Part shown: in pieces, positions 44,317 through 51,603 of the stretch
How the letters are laid out: each line of letters opens with the position of its first letter
How positions within the stretch are numbered: the first letter of the stretch is position 1
Assembly (NCBI GenBank): GCA_015057055.1
Contig: SVFE01000009.1
Span: 1 to 56,008, forward strand
Reading direction: 5' to 3'
Origin: Lachnospiraceae bacterium
GTDB taxonomy: Bacteria; Bacillota; Clostridia; Lachnospirales; Lachnospiraceae
DNA: 56,008 nt
Notes under the pieces: generated by a model
What the model was told of the DNA's origin: nothing
The model's input: the letters and a program-made list of their open reading frames with translations, nothing else
Database searches by the model: none
Program-made: the position numbers and the translations under genes

Positions 44317-45525
44317 ATGCTTATAGTAAAGAAGTTTGGCGGTACTTCGGTAGCCAACAAAGAAAGAATCTTTAATGTAGCAAGACGATGCATTGAAGAG
44401 TATCAGAGAGGAAATGACGTAGTTGTAGTATTGTCCGCGATGGGTAAGATGACAGATGAACTCATTGCCATGGCAAAGGACATCAATCCCAAAGCATCCA
44501 AAAGAGAGATGGATATGCTTCTCACAACCGGAGAGCAGACCAGCGTTTCCCTTGCGGCAATGGCATTTGATGCCCTGGGCGTACCCGCAATTTCCCTTCA
44601 CGGATTCCAGGTGGCAATGCACACCACATCCACATACTCCAATGCGAGACTGAAGAGAATTGATACGGAACGAATCCGTCATGAATTGGACCAGAGAAAA
44701 ATCGTTATTGTAACCGGTTTCCAGGGAATCAACAAATACGGTGATTACACAACCCTCGGAAGAGGCGGTTCCGATACGACCGCAGTTGCATTGGCAGCAG
44801 CCCTGAAGGCAGATGCCTGCGAAATCTACACCGACGTAGATGGTGTTTATACTGCAGACCCCAGAGTGGTTAAGAAAGCCAGAAAATTGGATGAGATTAC
44901 ATACGATGAAATGCTCGACCTTGCAACCCTTGGTGCAGGCGTACTTCACAATCGTTCAGTGGAAATGGCAAAGAAATATGGCGTTCAGCTGGTGGTTCGC
45001 TCCAGCTTGACAAACGAAGAAGGAACAGTCGTTAAGGAGGAAGTTAAAGTGGAAAGAATGTTAGTTAGCGGTGTAGCATGCGATAAGAATTGTGCAAAGA
45101 TTTCTGTAGTAGGACTTAGTGATAAGCCCGGTTCTGCATTCCGTTTGTTTGATGCATTGGCATCTGCCGGAATCAACGTAGATATGATTTTACAGTCCGT
45201 AGGACGTAACAACCTTCATGACATTGCATTTACCGTAGTTGGTGACAATGCAGATGAAGCAGTTAAAGTTATCGAAGATAACAAAGCAAGATTGAAATAC
45301 GAAAAAGTGGAATGCGAAAAAGGCGTTGCTAAGGTATCCGTTGTTGGTGCCGGTATGATGAGTAACCCCGGCGTTGCAGCAAAGATGTTTGAATGCTTGT
45401 ACAATAGCAACATCAACATCAAGATGATTTCTACTTCTGAAATCCGTGTAACTGTTTTGATTGAAGAAAAAGAAGTAGAGAAGGCAATGAACGCAGCACA
45501 CGATATCTTCGGATTGGATGACTAA
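44317..45525 (+). CDS. lysC: Aspartate kinase
   Basis: 402 residues from the ATG at 44317, preceded by GGAGGAGAG. The kinase domain starts KKFGGTSVANKERI and has TTGEQTSVSLAAMAF, GFQGINKYGDYTTLGRGGSDTTAVALAAAL and DVDGVYTADPRVV. Two ACT domains follow (SVVGLSDKPGSAFRLFDALASAGINVDMI and SVVGAGMMSNPGVAAKMFECLYNSNINIKMIS), the site for lysine or threonine feedback. It makes aspartyl phosphate, the first step to lysine, threonine, methionine and, via dihydrodipicolinate, the spore dipicolinate made by DpaAB. It is the last gene of the hom group. Confidence 0.96.
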   Translation: MLIVKKFGGTSVANKERIFNVARRCIEEYQRGNDVVVVLSAMGKMTDELIAMAKDINPKASKREMDMLLTTGEQTSVSLAAMAFDALGVPAISLHGFQVAMHTTSTYSNARLKRIDTERIRHELDQRKIVIVTGFQGINKYGDYTTLGRGGSDTTAVALAAALKADACEIYTDVDGVYTADPRVVKKARKLDEITYDEMLDLATLGAGVLHNRSVEMAKKYGVQLVVRSSLTNEEGTVVKEEVKVERMLVSGVACDKNCAKISVVGLSDKPGSAFRLFDALASAGINVDMILQSVGRNNLHDIAFTVVGDNADEAVKVIEDNKARLKYEKVECEKGVAKVSVVGAGMMSNPGVAAKMFECLYNSNINIKMISTSEIRVTVLIEEKEVEKAMNAAHDIFGLDD

Positions 45526-45571
45526 GAGCCAGGCGACAGAGATTTGAATGATTTCGAATTAAGAGATTGTT

Positions 45572-45767
45572 GCTGGCGGATAAGCTTGCAAGATTTAGTG
45601 TTGGTGGATAAGCTTGCAAGATTTAGTGTTGGTGGATAAGCTTGCAAGATTTAGTGTTGGTGGATAGACTTGCAAGATTTAGTGCTGGTGGATAGACTTG
45701 CAAGATTTAGTGCTGGTGGATAGACTTGCAAGATTTAGTGTTGGTGGATAAGTTTGCAAGATTGGGA
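45572..45767. repeat. 28-bp minisatellite, seven units
   Basis: Seven head-to-tail units of exactly 28 bp, at 45572, 45600, 45628, 45656, 45684, 45712 and 45740. Each carries the palindrome CTTGCAAG or a one-base variant (TTTGCAAG in the last), followed by ATTTAGTG. The first units have GATAAGC before the palindrome, the middle three GATAGAC. No gene or promoter is evident. Confidence 0.95.
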
Positions 45768-45851
45768 ACGCAGGATTAAGATATAGGTGATTGAACTTGC
45801 AAGATTAAGAACGCAGGATTAAAGTATAGGTGATTGAACTTGCAAAATTAA
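45766..45851. repeat. 43-bp direct repeat, two units, related to the 28-bp repeat
   Basis: Two adjacent 43-bp units at 45766 and 45809 share 40 or more positions and end with ACTTGCAAGATTAA or ACTTGCAAAATTAA, the same core as the 28-bp units. Confidence 0.85.
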
Positions 45852-45890
45852 ACGGTAGTGGCCAAGTTTTAATTGTTTGTGCGTTTAGGG

Positions 45891-45924
45891 AACCTCCCTT
45901 GTCGAATGACAGGGGAGGTTTTTT
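45891..45924 (+). terminator. Strong terminator after the small repeats
   Basis: A 13-bp stem (AACCTCCCTTGTC/GACAGGGGAGGTT, one wobble) with a GAAT loop and TTTT after it. It is the first terminator downstream of aspartate kinase, so that transcript may include both small repeat arrays. Confidence 0.9.
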
Positions 45925-45984
45925 GTGTGGTGTGGGAGGCGTTTGTGAGGAAGAATAATACGGGGTGAAGTGTTTTGGTGCACC

Positions 45985-47201
45985 GACTGAAGAGTATGGA
46001 GGTGTAGCACCGCCTGAAAAGGAAAAAGAGAAAGTAGGCGGTGCGGGAGTGAGGTGTAGCACCGCCTGAAAGAGAAAAAGAGAAAGTAGGCGGTGCAAGA
46101 GTGAGGTGTAGCACCGCCTGAAAAGGAAAAAGAGAAAGTAGGCGGTGCGGGAGGGAGGTGTAGCACCGCCTGAAAGAGAAAAAGAGAAAGTAGGCGGTGC
46201 AAGAGTGAGAGGAAGCACCACCTGAAAAGGAAAAAGAGAAAATAGGCGGTGCAGGAGTGAGAGGAAGCACCGCTTGAAAAAGAAAAAGAGAAAGTAGGCG
46301 GTGCAAGAGTGAGGTGTAGCACCGCCTGAAAAGAAAAAAGAGAAAATAGGCGGTGCAAGAGTGAGAGGTAGCACCGCTTGAAAAGGAAAAAGAAGAAAGT
46401 AGGCGGTGCAAGAGTGAGAGGAAGCACCGCCTGAAAGAGAAAAAGAGAAAGTAGGCGGTGCAAGAGTGAGGTGTAGCACCGCTTGAAAAGGAAAAAGAGA
46501 AAATAGGCGGTGCAAGGGGGAGAGGAAGCACCGCCTGAAAAAGAGAAGAAGAAAGTAGGCGGTGCAAGAGTGAGAGGAAGCACCGCCTGAAAAAGAAAAA
46601 GAGAAAGTAGGCGGTGAGGGAGTGGCAAGGGACACCGCTTGAAAGAGAAAAAGAGAAAATAGGCGGTGCAGGAGTGAGAGGAAGCACCGCCTGAAAAAGA
46701 GAAGAAGAAAGTAGGCGGTGCAAGAGTGAGAGGAAGCACCGCCTGAAAAGGAAAAAGAGAAAATAGGCGGTGCAGGAGTGAGGTGTAGCACCGCCTGAAA
46801 AGGAAAAACTGAAAGTAGGCGGTGCAAGAGTGAGAGGAAGCACCACCTGAAAAGAAAAAAGAGAAAGTAGGCGGTGCAAGAGGGAGGTGTAGCACCGCCT
46901 GAAAGAGAAAAATTGAAAATAGGCGGCGCAAGGGGGAGAGGAAGCACCGCCTGAAAAGGAAAAAGAGAAAGTAGGCGGTGCAAGAGTGGCAGGGGCACCG
47001 CCTGAAAGAGAAAAAAGAGAAAATAGGCGGTGCAGGAGTGAGAGGAAGCACCGCCTGAAAAGGAAAAAGAGAAAATAGGCGGTGCAAGAGGGAGAGGAAG
47101 CACCGCCTGAAAAAGAAAAGAAGAAAGTAGGTGGTACAGGAGTGGCAAGGGACACCGCTTAAAAAAGAAAAAAGCAAACTGAGCGGTGAATTAGTGTGGT
47201 A
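45985..47201. repeat. Array of about 23 hairpin repeats with a 52-bp period
   Basis: The left arm GGCGGTGC starts at 46037 and recurs at 46089, 46141, 46193, 46245, 46297, 46349, 46402 and so on to 47130. Every step is 52 bp except one of 53. A degenerate unit leads (45985) and another ends it (about 47182). Each unit is GGCGGTGC, a purine-rich 14-nt loop, GCACCGCC, then a 22-nt A/G tract. On the minus strand each unit looks like a hairpin followed by a pyrimidine tract rich in T, like a serial terminator. Long reading frames cross the array in all three minus frames because the unit has no stop; they translate to low-complexity Ser/Phe/Leu/His repeats without ribosome sites and are not genes. 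Confidence 0.95.
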
Positions 47202-47220
47202 TAGAAAACTAGGGACCTGC

Positions 47221-47250
47221 TTTACGAGAAGTACATAGCAGGTGTATAAT
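47221..47250 (+). promoter_or_regulatory. Promoter of the ExbB/ExbD-like operon
   Basis: TTTACG and TATAAT with an 18-bp spacer, about 34 bp before the first start codon and 20 bp after the end of the 52-bp array. An ACCTGCT/AGCAGGT inverted repeat (about 47215-47243) spans the spacer and may be an operator. Confidence 0.6.
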
Positions 47251-47283
47251 TAAAAAAATGAGTTGGTACAGGGAGAGAAAAAC

Positions 47284-47742
47284 ATGGAAATGATGTCAAA
47301 TGCCATAGGAAAATTACTAGAAAGTATTTGGGCAAGTGATAGATACATATTGTTTGCGGTGGCAATTACATTAGGTATTTTAATTTTTACGATAATTATG
47401 GCAAAAAGAATAAAAAAAGACAAAGCAAAAATCATGGAGCGAAAGGATTCTATGCTGGCCAAGCGGCTGTATGATTGGGCCCGCCGTTCTTATACCTTAT
47501 TTGTTACGTTTATTTCTATCTTTCCGTTACTCGGAATGTTTGGAACGGTATGCGGTTTGTTAGGGTTGGATTTATCGGCAGGGGACATGGAGAACATAAA
47601 AAATAATTTTTTTATGGCTTTGACATCTACCGCGTGGGGCATTATTTTTTCAGTTATTTTTAAAATTGTTCATGCGTTTTATGCGGATGATATAGAAGAA
47701 CAGATTGAAATTGCGAAGAAACTTTCAGAAGAAACGAATTAA
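47284..47742 (+). CDS. MotA/TolQ/ExbB-like proton channel subunit
   Basis: 152 residues from the ATG at 47284, after GGGAGAG. Three membrane helices: about 20-40 (ILFAVAITLGILIFTIIMA), 70-95 and 108-132. The latter two form the family core, FPLLGMFGTVCGLLGLDLS and NNFFMALTSTAWGIIFSVIFKI, with the conserved Thr of ExbB/TolQ in ALTSTAWG. This is a minimal channel subunit without the long cytosolic tail of ZorA or MotA. Such subunits form pentamers around an ExbD/TolR/MotB pair and turn proton or sodium flow into motion. It is the first of four genes that all look membrane-bound. Confidence 0.8.
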   Translation: MEMMSNAIGKLLESIWASDRYILFAVAITLGILIFTIIMAKRIKKDKAKIMERKDSMLAKRLYDWARRSYTLFVTFISIFPLLGMFGTVCGLLGLDLSAGDMENIKNNFFMALTSTAWGIIFSVIFKIVHAFYADDIEEQIEIAKKLSEETN

Positions 47743-47753
47743 AAAGGCGGAAA

Positions 47754-48341
47754 ATGCAAATGAAAAAACGAGAGATTTTTTTGGATTTTACTTCTCTTTT
47801 GGACGTTACATTGATTGTTATTTTCTTCTTCGTAATCTTCAGTCATTTGGAAAATGTGGAGAATACGCAACGGACGGATGCCAAAGTGGAAGAAATGAAT
47901 GAGGCGATTTTGGCGGCAGAGGCCAGTGAGGAGAATGCGGAGGCTTTGGCGGCGCAGTTACAGGAAGAGATTGCGCTTGTGCAGGAATCCAATGAACGGC
48001 AGGCGTCTAATGTATCTGAAATCATTGCCTATGCCCGCAGTGGCAATGTTAAACTGGTGCTGGTATCGGAGGGGGATTCCTGGCTTCTTAGAGTGAACTG
48101 CCAGGATGAAACGATCCGGGAAATTGTGCAGGGAGACGATATTGCAACTGCTCTTATGGGCGCTTTGGAAGAAGTGGGATATGAAACGGAAGATACAATT
48201 TTTTGTGACTTTGTATTTGACGGCACTGCACCGGGAACCGCGGCGGCATATCGGAAGATAACGGGAGCAATTGAGGAGGTACAGGAAGAGTATTCGTTTT
48301 TGTATTTTTCAGAGACGGATTTATCAGTAGGAGGAGAGTAG
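47754..48341 (+). CDS. ExbD/TolR-like subunit with coiled-coil outer region
   Basis: 195 residues; the ATG at 47760 is an equally good start. A short basic N terminus and a single membrane helix (FTSLLDVTLIVIFFFVIFSHL) carry an Asp at the place of the ion-binding Asp of ExbD/TolR/MotB (family pattern TPLVDVMLVLLI). A coiled coil follows (about 45-90, EEMNEAILAAEASEENAEALAAQLQEEI), then an alpha/beta domain (VKLVLVSEGDSWLLRVNCQDE ... ALMGALEEVGYETEDTIFCDFVFDG). So the layout is that of a stator partner of the preceding channel. No peptidoglycan-binding OmpA motif is seen. Spacing is 11 bp to the gene before and 6 bp to the gene after. Confidence 0.7.
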   Translation: MQMKKREIFLDFTSLLDVTLIVIFFFVIFSHLENVENTQRTDAKVEEMNEAILAAEASEENAEALAAQLQEEIALVQESNERQASNVSEIIAYARSGNVKLVLVSEGDSWLLRVNCQDETIREIVQGDDIATALMGALEEVGYETEDTIFCDFVFDGTAPGTAAAYRKITGAIEEVQEEYSFLYFSETDLSVGGE

Positions 48342-48347
48342 ATACAA

Positions 48348-48800
48348 ATGAAGGCATTATTAGTTAAACTGTTGGCAGCAGTTCCTAAAACAGTGTTGAT
48401 TGTAGTTGCGGTATTTATTGTTGCTTTTATGCTGGGCTATGGTATTGGCCTTGGCGTGGGCAATGGTATGGGCGATGGTACGGGCGACGGTAACACCGCG
48501 GTGGAAAGTAGTGCGGAAGTTGTAGAAGAACAGGAAGAGGAAGAAGTCGAAGCGGAAAATGAAGAAAAAACCACAGAGGTTGACGCCGAGACAATGCGGA
48601 TTATTGAGGTGACGATTGTAGGAAGCGACTATTTTTATGAAAATGAGCGGATTATCTTTGATGACTTGATTGCGGTGATAGCGGAAGCAGAAGCAGAAGG
48701 TGAACTTGTGGTGAAAATCGTAGACGATAATGCGTCGCTCAATGCGTATGATGCGCTAATTAACAAGTTGGAAGATATGTATGTAGATTATACGGAGTAA
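48348..48800 (+). CDS. Single-span protein with acidic linker and ExbD-like outer domain (paralogue A)
   Basis: 150 residues: one membrane helix (VLIVVAVFIVAFMLGYGIGLGVG), a Gly/Asp/Asn-rich turn (GMGDGTGDGN), an acidic linker (EEQEEEEVEAENEEK) and a C-terminal domain of about 68 residues (RIIEVTIVGSDYFYENERI ... LVVKIVDDNASLNAYDALINKLED). The domain is clearly paralogous to that of the next gene and, by pattern (strand, NG-like turn, helix, strand VxI.D..A...Y..L...L), resembles the periplasmic domain of ExbD. A strong GGAGGAGAG site precedes the ATG. The function is unknown. Confidence 0.7.
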   Translation: MKALLVKLLAAVPKTVLIVVAVFIVAFMLGYGIGLGVGNGMGDGTGDGNTAVESSAEVVEEQEEEEVEAENEEKTTEVDAETMRIIEVTIVGSDYFYENERIIFDDLIAVIAEAEAEGELVVKIVDDNASLNAYDALINKLEDMYVDYTE

Positions 48801-48822
48801 AATATAGGAAGGAGAATTAGAG

Positions 48823-49326
48823 ATGAAAAAGTTTGCAATTGTAATGATTTTGTTAATTATAGCGGTTGTTATTTTTGTCGGTTACGGAAGTTTCGGACAG
48901 GAAGGTTTTCCCGGGAATTTATCGGCATTTAGCCCTGCGCGCGAAAGCGATGCGCAGAGGACAAGCCCGGTGGCGGAAGTATCGCAGCCGGAGGCAACAG
49001 AGACAAAGCCGCAAGAAACAGAGCAGGTGGAAGAGGCAGAAGAAACGGCAGAAGAAACTGCGGAAGAAGGCAATGGTGGCGGTAATGCGCATGTTACCGA
49101 AACGCAGGAAGAGGAAGGAAATTATATTTCTATATTGGTCAGCGAAGACAATTACTATTATGAAAACGAAGTGGTGGAACTGGATGAGATTATTGCAGTG
49201 CTTAGCGTAGCCGATGAGGATGTGATTGTAAAAATCACAGATAACGAGGCGACGCACCGGGTTTACAGCGAACTGCTTGAAGAGCTGGAGGGACTGGGCA
49301 TCACTTATGTGGAAGTGAATGAATAA
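48823..49326 (+). CDS. Single-span protein with acidic linker and ExbD-like outer domain (paralogue B)
   Basis: 167 residues: a membrane helix or signal anchor at the N terminus (FAIVMILLIIAVVIFVGYG), a longer Gln/Glu/Thr-rich linker (about 45-95, EEAEETAEETAEEGNGGG) and a C-terminal domain (YISILVSEDNYYYENEVVELDEIIAVL ... VIVKITDNEATHRVYSELLEELEGLGITYVEVNE) that aligns end to end with that of paralogue A: D-Y-Y-E-N-E, an acidic helix, V-V-K-I-x-D-N-x-A, Y-x-x-L, L-E. AAGGAGAA precedes the ATG. It ends the four-gene operon and is followed by a terminator. Confidence 0.7.
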   Translation: MKKFAIVMILLIIAVVIFVGYGSFGQEGFPGNLSAFSPARESDAQRTSPVAEVSQPEATETKPQETEQVEEAEETAEETAEEGNGGGNAHVTETQEEEGNYISILVSEDNYYYENEVVELDEIIAVLSVADEDVIVKITDNEATHRVYSELLEELEGLGITYVEVNE

Positions 49327-49349
49327 AGAATAATATAGAGGATGTGAGG

Positions 49350-49383
49350 AAAGACAGATTGCGTATTGTAATCTGTCTTTTTG
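49350..49383 (+). terminator. Terminator of the ExbB/ExbD-like operon
   Basis: AAAGACAGATT/AATCTGTCTTT, an 11-bp perfect stem with a 9-nt loop, followed by TTT. Confidence 0.85.
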
Positions 49384-49475
49384 CATAGGCTATGTATTGT
49401 TTGCATTGCACAATTTATGGGTGCAAAAATCTTCTTGCCCCAAGTTTCCTGCTATGTTACAGTTAAGAAAAATTT

Positions 49476-49614
49476 ACAAGGAGGAAAATTCCTCTGCTCC
49501 TGCAAAGGCAGAAACCTCTGCAAGCAGAGCTGCATTTTCCTTCGGAAAACAAGGAGGAAAATTCCTCTGCTCCTGCAAAGGCAGTCGCATTTTCCTTCGG
49601 AAAACAAGGAGGAA
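49476..49614. repeat. Duplicated leader segments carrying ribosome-site-like AAGGAGG
   Basis: A 36-bp segment starting ACAAGGAGG occurs at 49476-49511 and 49549-49584, and a 27-bp segment starting GCATTTTCC and ending with AAGGAGGA occurs at 49532-49558 and 49588-49614. Each of the latter contains a TTTTCC/GGAAAA hairpin just before AAGGAGG. Only the last AAGGAGG is followed by the epimerase ATG. The frame is open through the repeats, but the starts upstream have no ribosome site of their own. Confidence 0.85.
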
Positions 49615-49618
49615 TGGT

Positions 49619-50647
49619 ATGAAGGTATTGCTTATTGGAGGTACGGGTACAATCAGTCGGGCGATTACACGCCGTTTGGTTGAGCAGGGACAGGAAGTTT
49701 TCCTGCTGAATCGAGGGACGAATAACGAAATTTGCCCGGACGGGGTTACGTTTATTTCGGGGGATATTAACAAGGAAGAGGAGATTGCCCGGAAACTGGA
49801 AGGCATGACGTTTGATGCGGTGTGCGAATTTATCGGATTTGTACCGGCACAGGTGGAGAGAGATTATCGGTTGTTTCAGGGGAAGACCAAGCAGTACATT
49901 TATATCAGTTCTGCGTCGGCATACCAAAAGCCGCTGGGGGACTACAAAATTACCGAAAGTACGCCGCTGGCAAATCCCCATTGGCAGTATTCCAGGGATA
50001 AGATTGCCTGCGAAGAATTTTTGCTGAAAATGTATCGGGAAAATGGCTTTCCCGTTACCATTGTGCGCCCGAGCCATACGTACTGTGAAACATCGGTGCC
50101 CCTTGGCGTTCACGGCGAAAAGGGAAGCTGGCAGGTGCTTAAGCGTATGATGGAAGGTAAGCCCGTCATTATTCACGGCGACGGAACGTCCCTTTGGACG
50201 CTGACCCACAACAGCGATTTTGCAAAGGCTTACGTGGGACTAATCGGCAACATCCATGCCATCGGTGAAAGTTATCACATTACATCGGATGAGACCGTGA
50301 CTTGGAATCAGGTGTACCGGATCATTGCGGACTGTCTTGGCGTGGAACTGAAAGCCTGCTATGTGGCATCGGACTTCCTTATGTCGGACGGAAAATATGA
50401 TTTTGAAGGGTCTTTGATTGGCGATAAATCCAATTCCGTGGTATTTGATAATTCCAAAGTGAAGCGTGCAGTGCCGGATTTTGTGGCAACCAAGCGGGTG
50501 GATCAGGGAATTCGCGAAACAGTGGAATATGTATTGGCCCATGAAGAATGTCAGGTACCGGATCCGGAATTTGACGCATGGTGCGACAAGGTCATTGCCA
50601 TTATGGAGAAGGCAAAGGCGGAATTAAAAAACATTAGTATTTCATAA
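49619..50647 (+). CDS. NAD-dependent epimerase/dehydratase (extended SDR)
   Basis: 342 residues from the ATG at 49619, after AAGGAGG. The Rossmann start MKVLLIGGTGTISRAITRRL has the GxxGxxS form, then ISSASAYQKPLGDYKITES, with SRDKIACEEFLL in place of the classical YxxxK active-site helix, and VTIVRPSHTYCETSVPLG. The Tyr of YxxxK may be the one in HWQYSRDKIACE (YSRDK, intact). Relatives act on sugar nucleotides or are chloroplast mRNA-binding type SDRs; the substrate is unknown. A lipoprotein gene follows 22 bp later. Confidence 0.85.
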   Translation: MKVLLIGGTGTISRAITRRLVEQGQEVFLLNRGTNNEICPDGVTFISGDINKEEEIARKLEGMTFDAVCEFIGFVPAQVERDYRLFQGKTKQYIYISSASAYQKPLGDYKITESTPLANPHWQYSRDKIACEEFLLKMYRENGFPVTIVRPSHTYCETSVPLGVHGEKGSWQVLKRMMEGKPVIIHGDGTSLWTLTHNSDFAKAYVGLIGNIHAIGESYHITSDETVTWNQVYRIIADCLGVELKACYVASDFLMSDGKYDFEGSLIGDKSNSVVFDNSKVKRAVPDFVATKRVDQGIRETVEYVLAHEECQVPDPEFDAWCDKVIAIMEKAKAELKNISIS

Positions 50648-50669
50648 AAACGAAGGAGAAAGTTATAAA

Positions 50670-51308
50670 ATGAAAAAAGTGTATACCGTAATGCTGGCGC
50701 TTGTTATGGCAGCCTCTTTGACTGCGTGTGGTGAAAAGGCGCAGGAAACTTCCGGAATGTCTTTGTATCATCATGGGCAGGAGGTGGTTTCACTGCTGGT
50801 GGAAGCTGCCCGCTCGGAAGAGTATGTTCAGGCACATACCTCTGACCCGGAGACAGCCGAAATCTTGCAAACCATTGGTGAGGGCGAATATGACACGCCC
50901 AAAGCAGTGTATTCTCTCATAATCAGTGAAGACGCACTGGATGAAATGATTGCGATGAGTGGTTTAGATGAAGCATCCAATGAATTACAGGAGAATATGA
51001 GAGGCAGAGTGCTCGGAAGCTTGGCGACGCAGGTGAATGCATTGGCAGGAGTAAATTATCTGGCAGCAACCAGCGTCTGCACTATAGGGAAGACCTTTGT
51101 GAGTGATGAAGCAGCGGAGAATCAGATTTATTTCTATACTTATGAAAACGGAAATCCGATAGCAGTTGCGTTTCTTTTCGGGGAGGATGGAGCAGTATCT
51201 GCCAGCGGTACTTTTGTGATATGTGAGGGATTTACTTTTGATTCAGCAGAAGAAGTGGAAGAGGTCTTTGGGAAAGTTGAAGTGGAAGTTACGGTCGTAC
51301 AAGAATAG
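50670..51308 (+). CDS. Lipoprotein of unknown function
   Basis: 212 residues. A type II signal peptide ends in the lipobox SLTAC with Cys20, so the mature protein is fixed to the outer face of the membrane. The mature part is mixed alpha/beta with two similar-looking halves (VYSLIISEDALDEMIAMSGLDEASNEL and QIYFYTYENGNPIAVAFLFGEDGAVSASGTF); no known domain was recognised. GAAGGAGAA precedes the ATG. It is probably cotranscribed with the epimerase, and a strong terminator follows. Confidence 0.75.
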   Translation: MKKVYTVMLALVMAASLTACGEKAQETSGMSLYHHGQEVVSLLVEAARSEEYVQAHTSDPETAEILQTIGEGEYDTPKAVYSLIISEDALDEMIAMSGLDEASNELQENMRGRVLGSLATQVNALAGVNYLAATSVCTIGKTFVSDEAAENQIYFYTYENGNPIAVAFLFGEDGAVSASGTFVICEGFTFDSAEEVEEVFGKVEVEVTVVQE

Positions 51309-51363
51309 TTGAAGTATAGTGCAAAAGAAATATTTGATATGACGATGAAATAGGTCATGTCGG

Positions 51364-51407
51364 AAAAGGCGGAACCTCCGCAGTCTGTGCGAGGTGTTCC
51401 GCTTTTT
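51364..51407 (+). terminator. Terminator after the lipoprotein gene
   Basis: A long imperfect stem of about 17 bp (AAAGGCGGAAC... with ...GTTCCGCTTTTT) and a 4-5 nt loop, followed by TTTTT. Confidence 0.85.
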
Positions 51408-51433
51408 GCGTTTTCTATCCTTCTCGAAAAATA

Positions 51434-51452
51434 TTTAACGAAAAACATTAAA
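51434..51452. promoter_or_regulatory. Imperfect second operator upstream of the DUF2975 promoter
   Basis: TTTAACGAAAAACATTAAA, a half-conserved copy of the perfect 19-bp palindrome found downstream, placed 7 bp before the -35. Confidence 0.55.
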
Positions 51453-51458
51453 AAAGTA

Positions 51459-51487
51459 TTGACAAGTGTAAAAATTGGTTGTATATT
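51459..51487 (+). promoter_or_regulatory. Promoter of the DUF2975/YozG-like operon
   Basis: TTGACA and TATATT with a 17-bp spacer, flanked by two palindromic operator candidates; the leader is about 110 nt. Confidence 0.8.
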
Positions 51488-51490
51488 ACA

Positions 51491-51509
51491 TTTAACGATA
51501 ATCGTTAAA
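51491..51509. promoter_or_regulatory. Perfect 19-bp palindromic operator
   Basis: TTTAACGATAATCGTTAAA is perfectly symmetric and covers the transcription start. It is a probable site for the XRE regulator encoded as the second gene of the same operon. Confidence 0.75.
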
Positions 51510-51603
51510 AAAATATTGATAAAGTTAAAATGCGCAAAAAACAAACCGAAACAACAACTCTATATTAAAAAAAATGAAGAAAAGAAAGGACAGGTATTTA
51601 ATT

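Noticed and set aside
45805-47177. Three long overlapping minus-strand reading frames of about 430-450 codons
   Set aside because: They cross the 52-bp repeat array in all three frames only because the unit has no stop codon. They lack ribosome sites and give low-complexity Ser/Phe/Leu/His repeats.
45985-47201. CRISPR array
   Set aside because: The whole unit, including the supposed spacers, is similar from copy to copy, and no cas gene is near. It is a satellite-like array, not repeats separated by unique spacers.
47284-48341. Zorya-type defence system (ZorA/ZorB)
   Set aside because: The channel protein lacks the long ZorA tail, the partner lacks a peptidoglycan-binding domain, and no ZorC/ZorD/ZorE-like gene follows.
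49397-49618. 74-residue N-terminal extension of the epimerase
   Set aside because: It translates the duplicated leader segments. AAGGAGG lies right before the ATG that begins the Rossmann fold.
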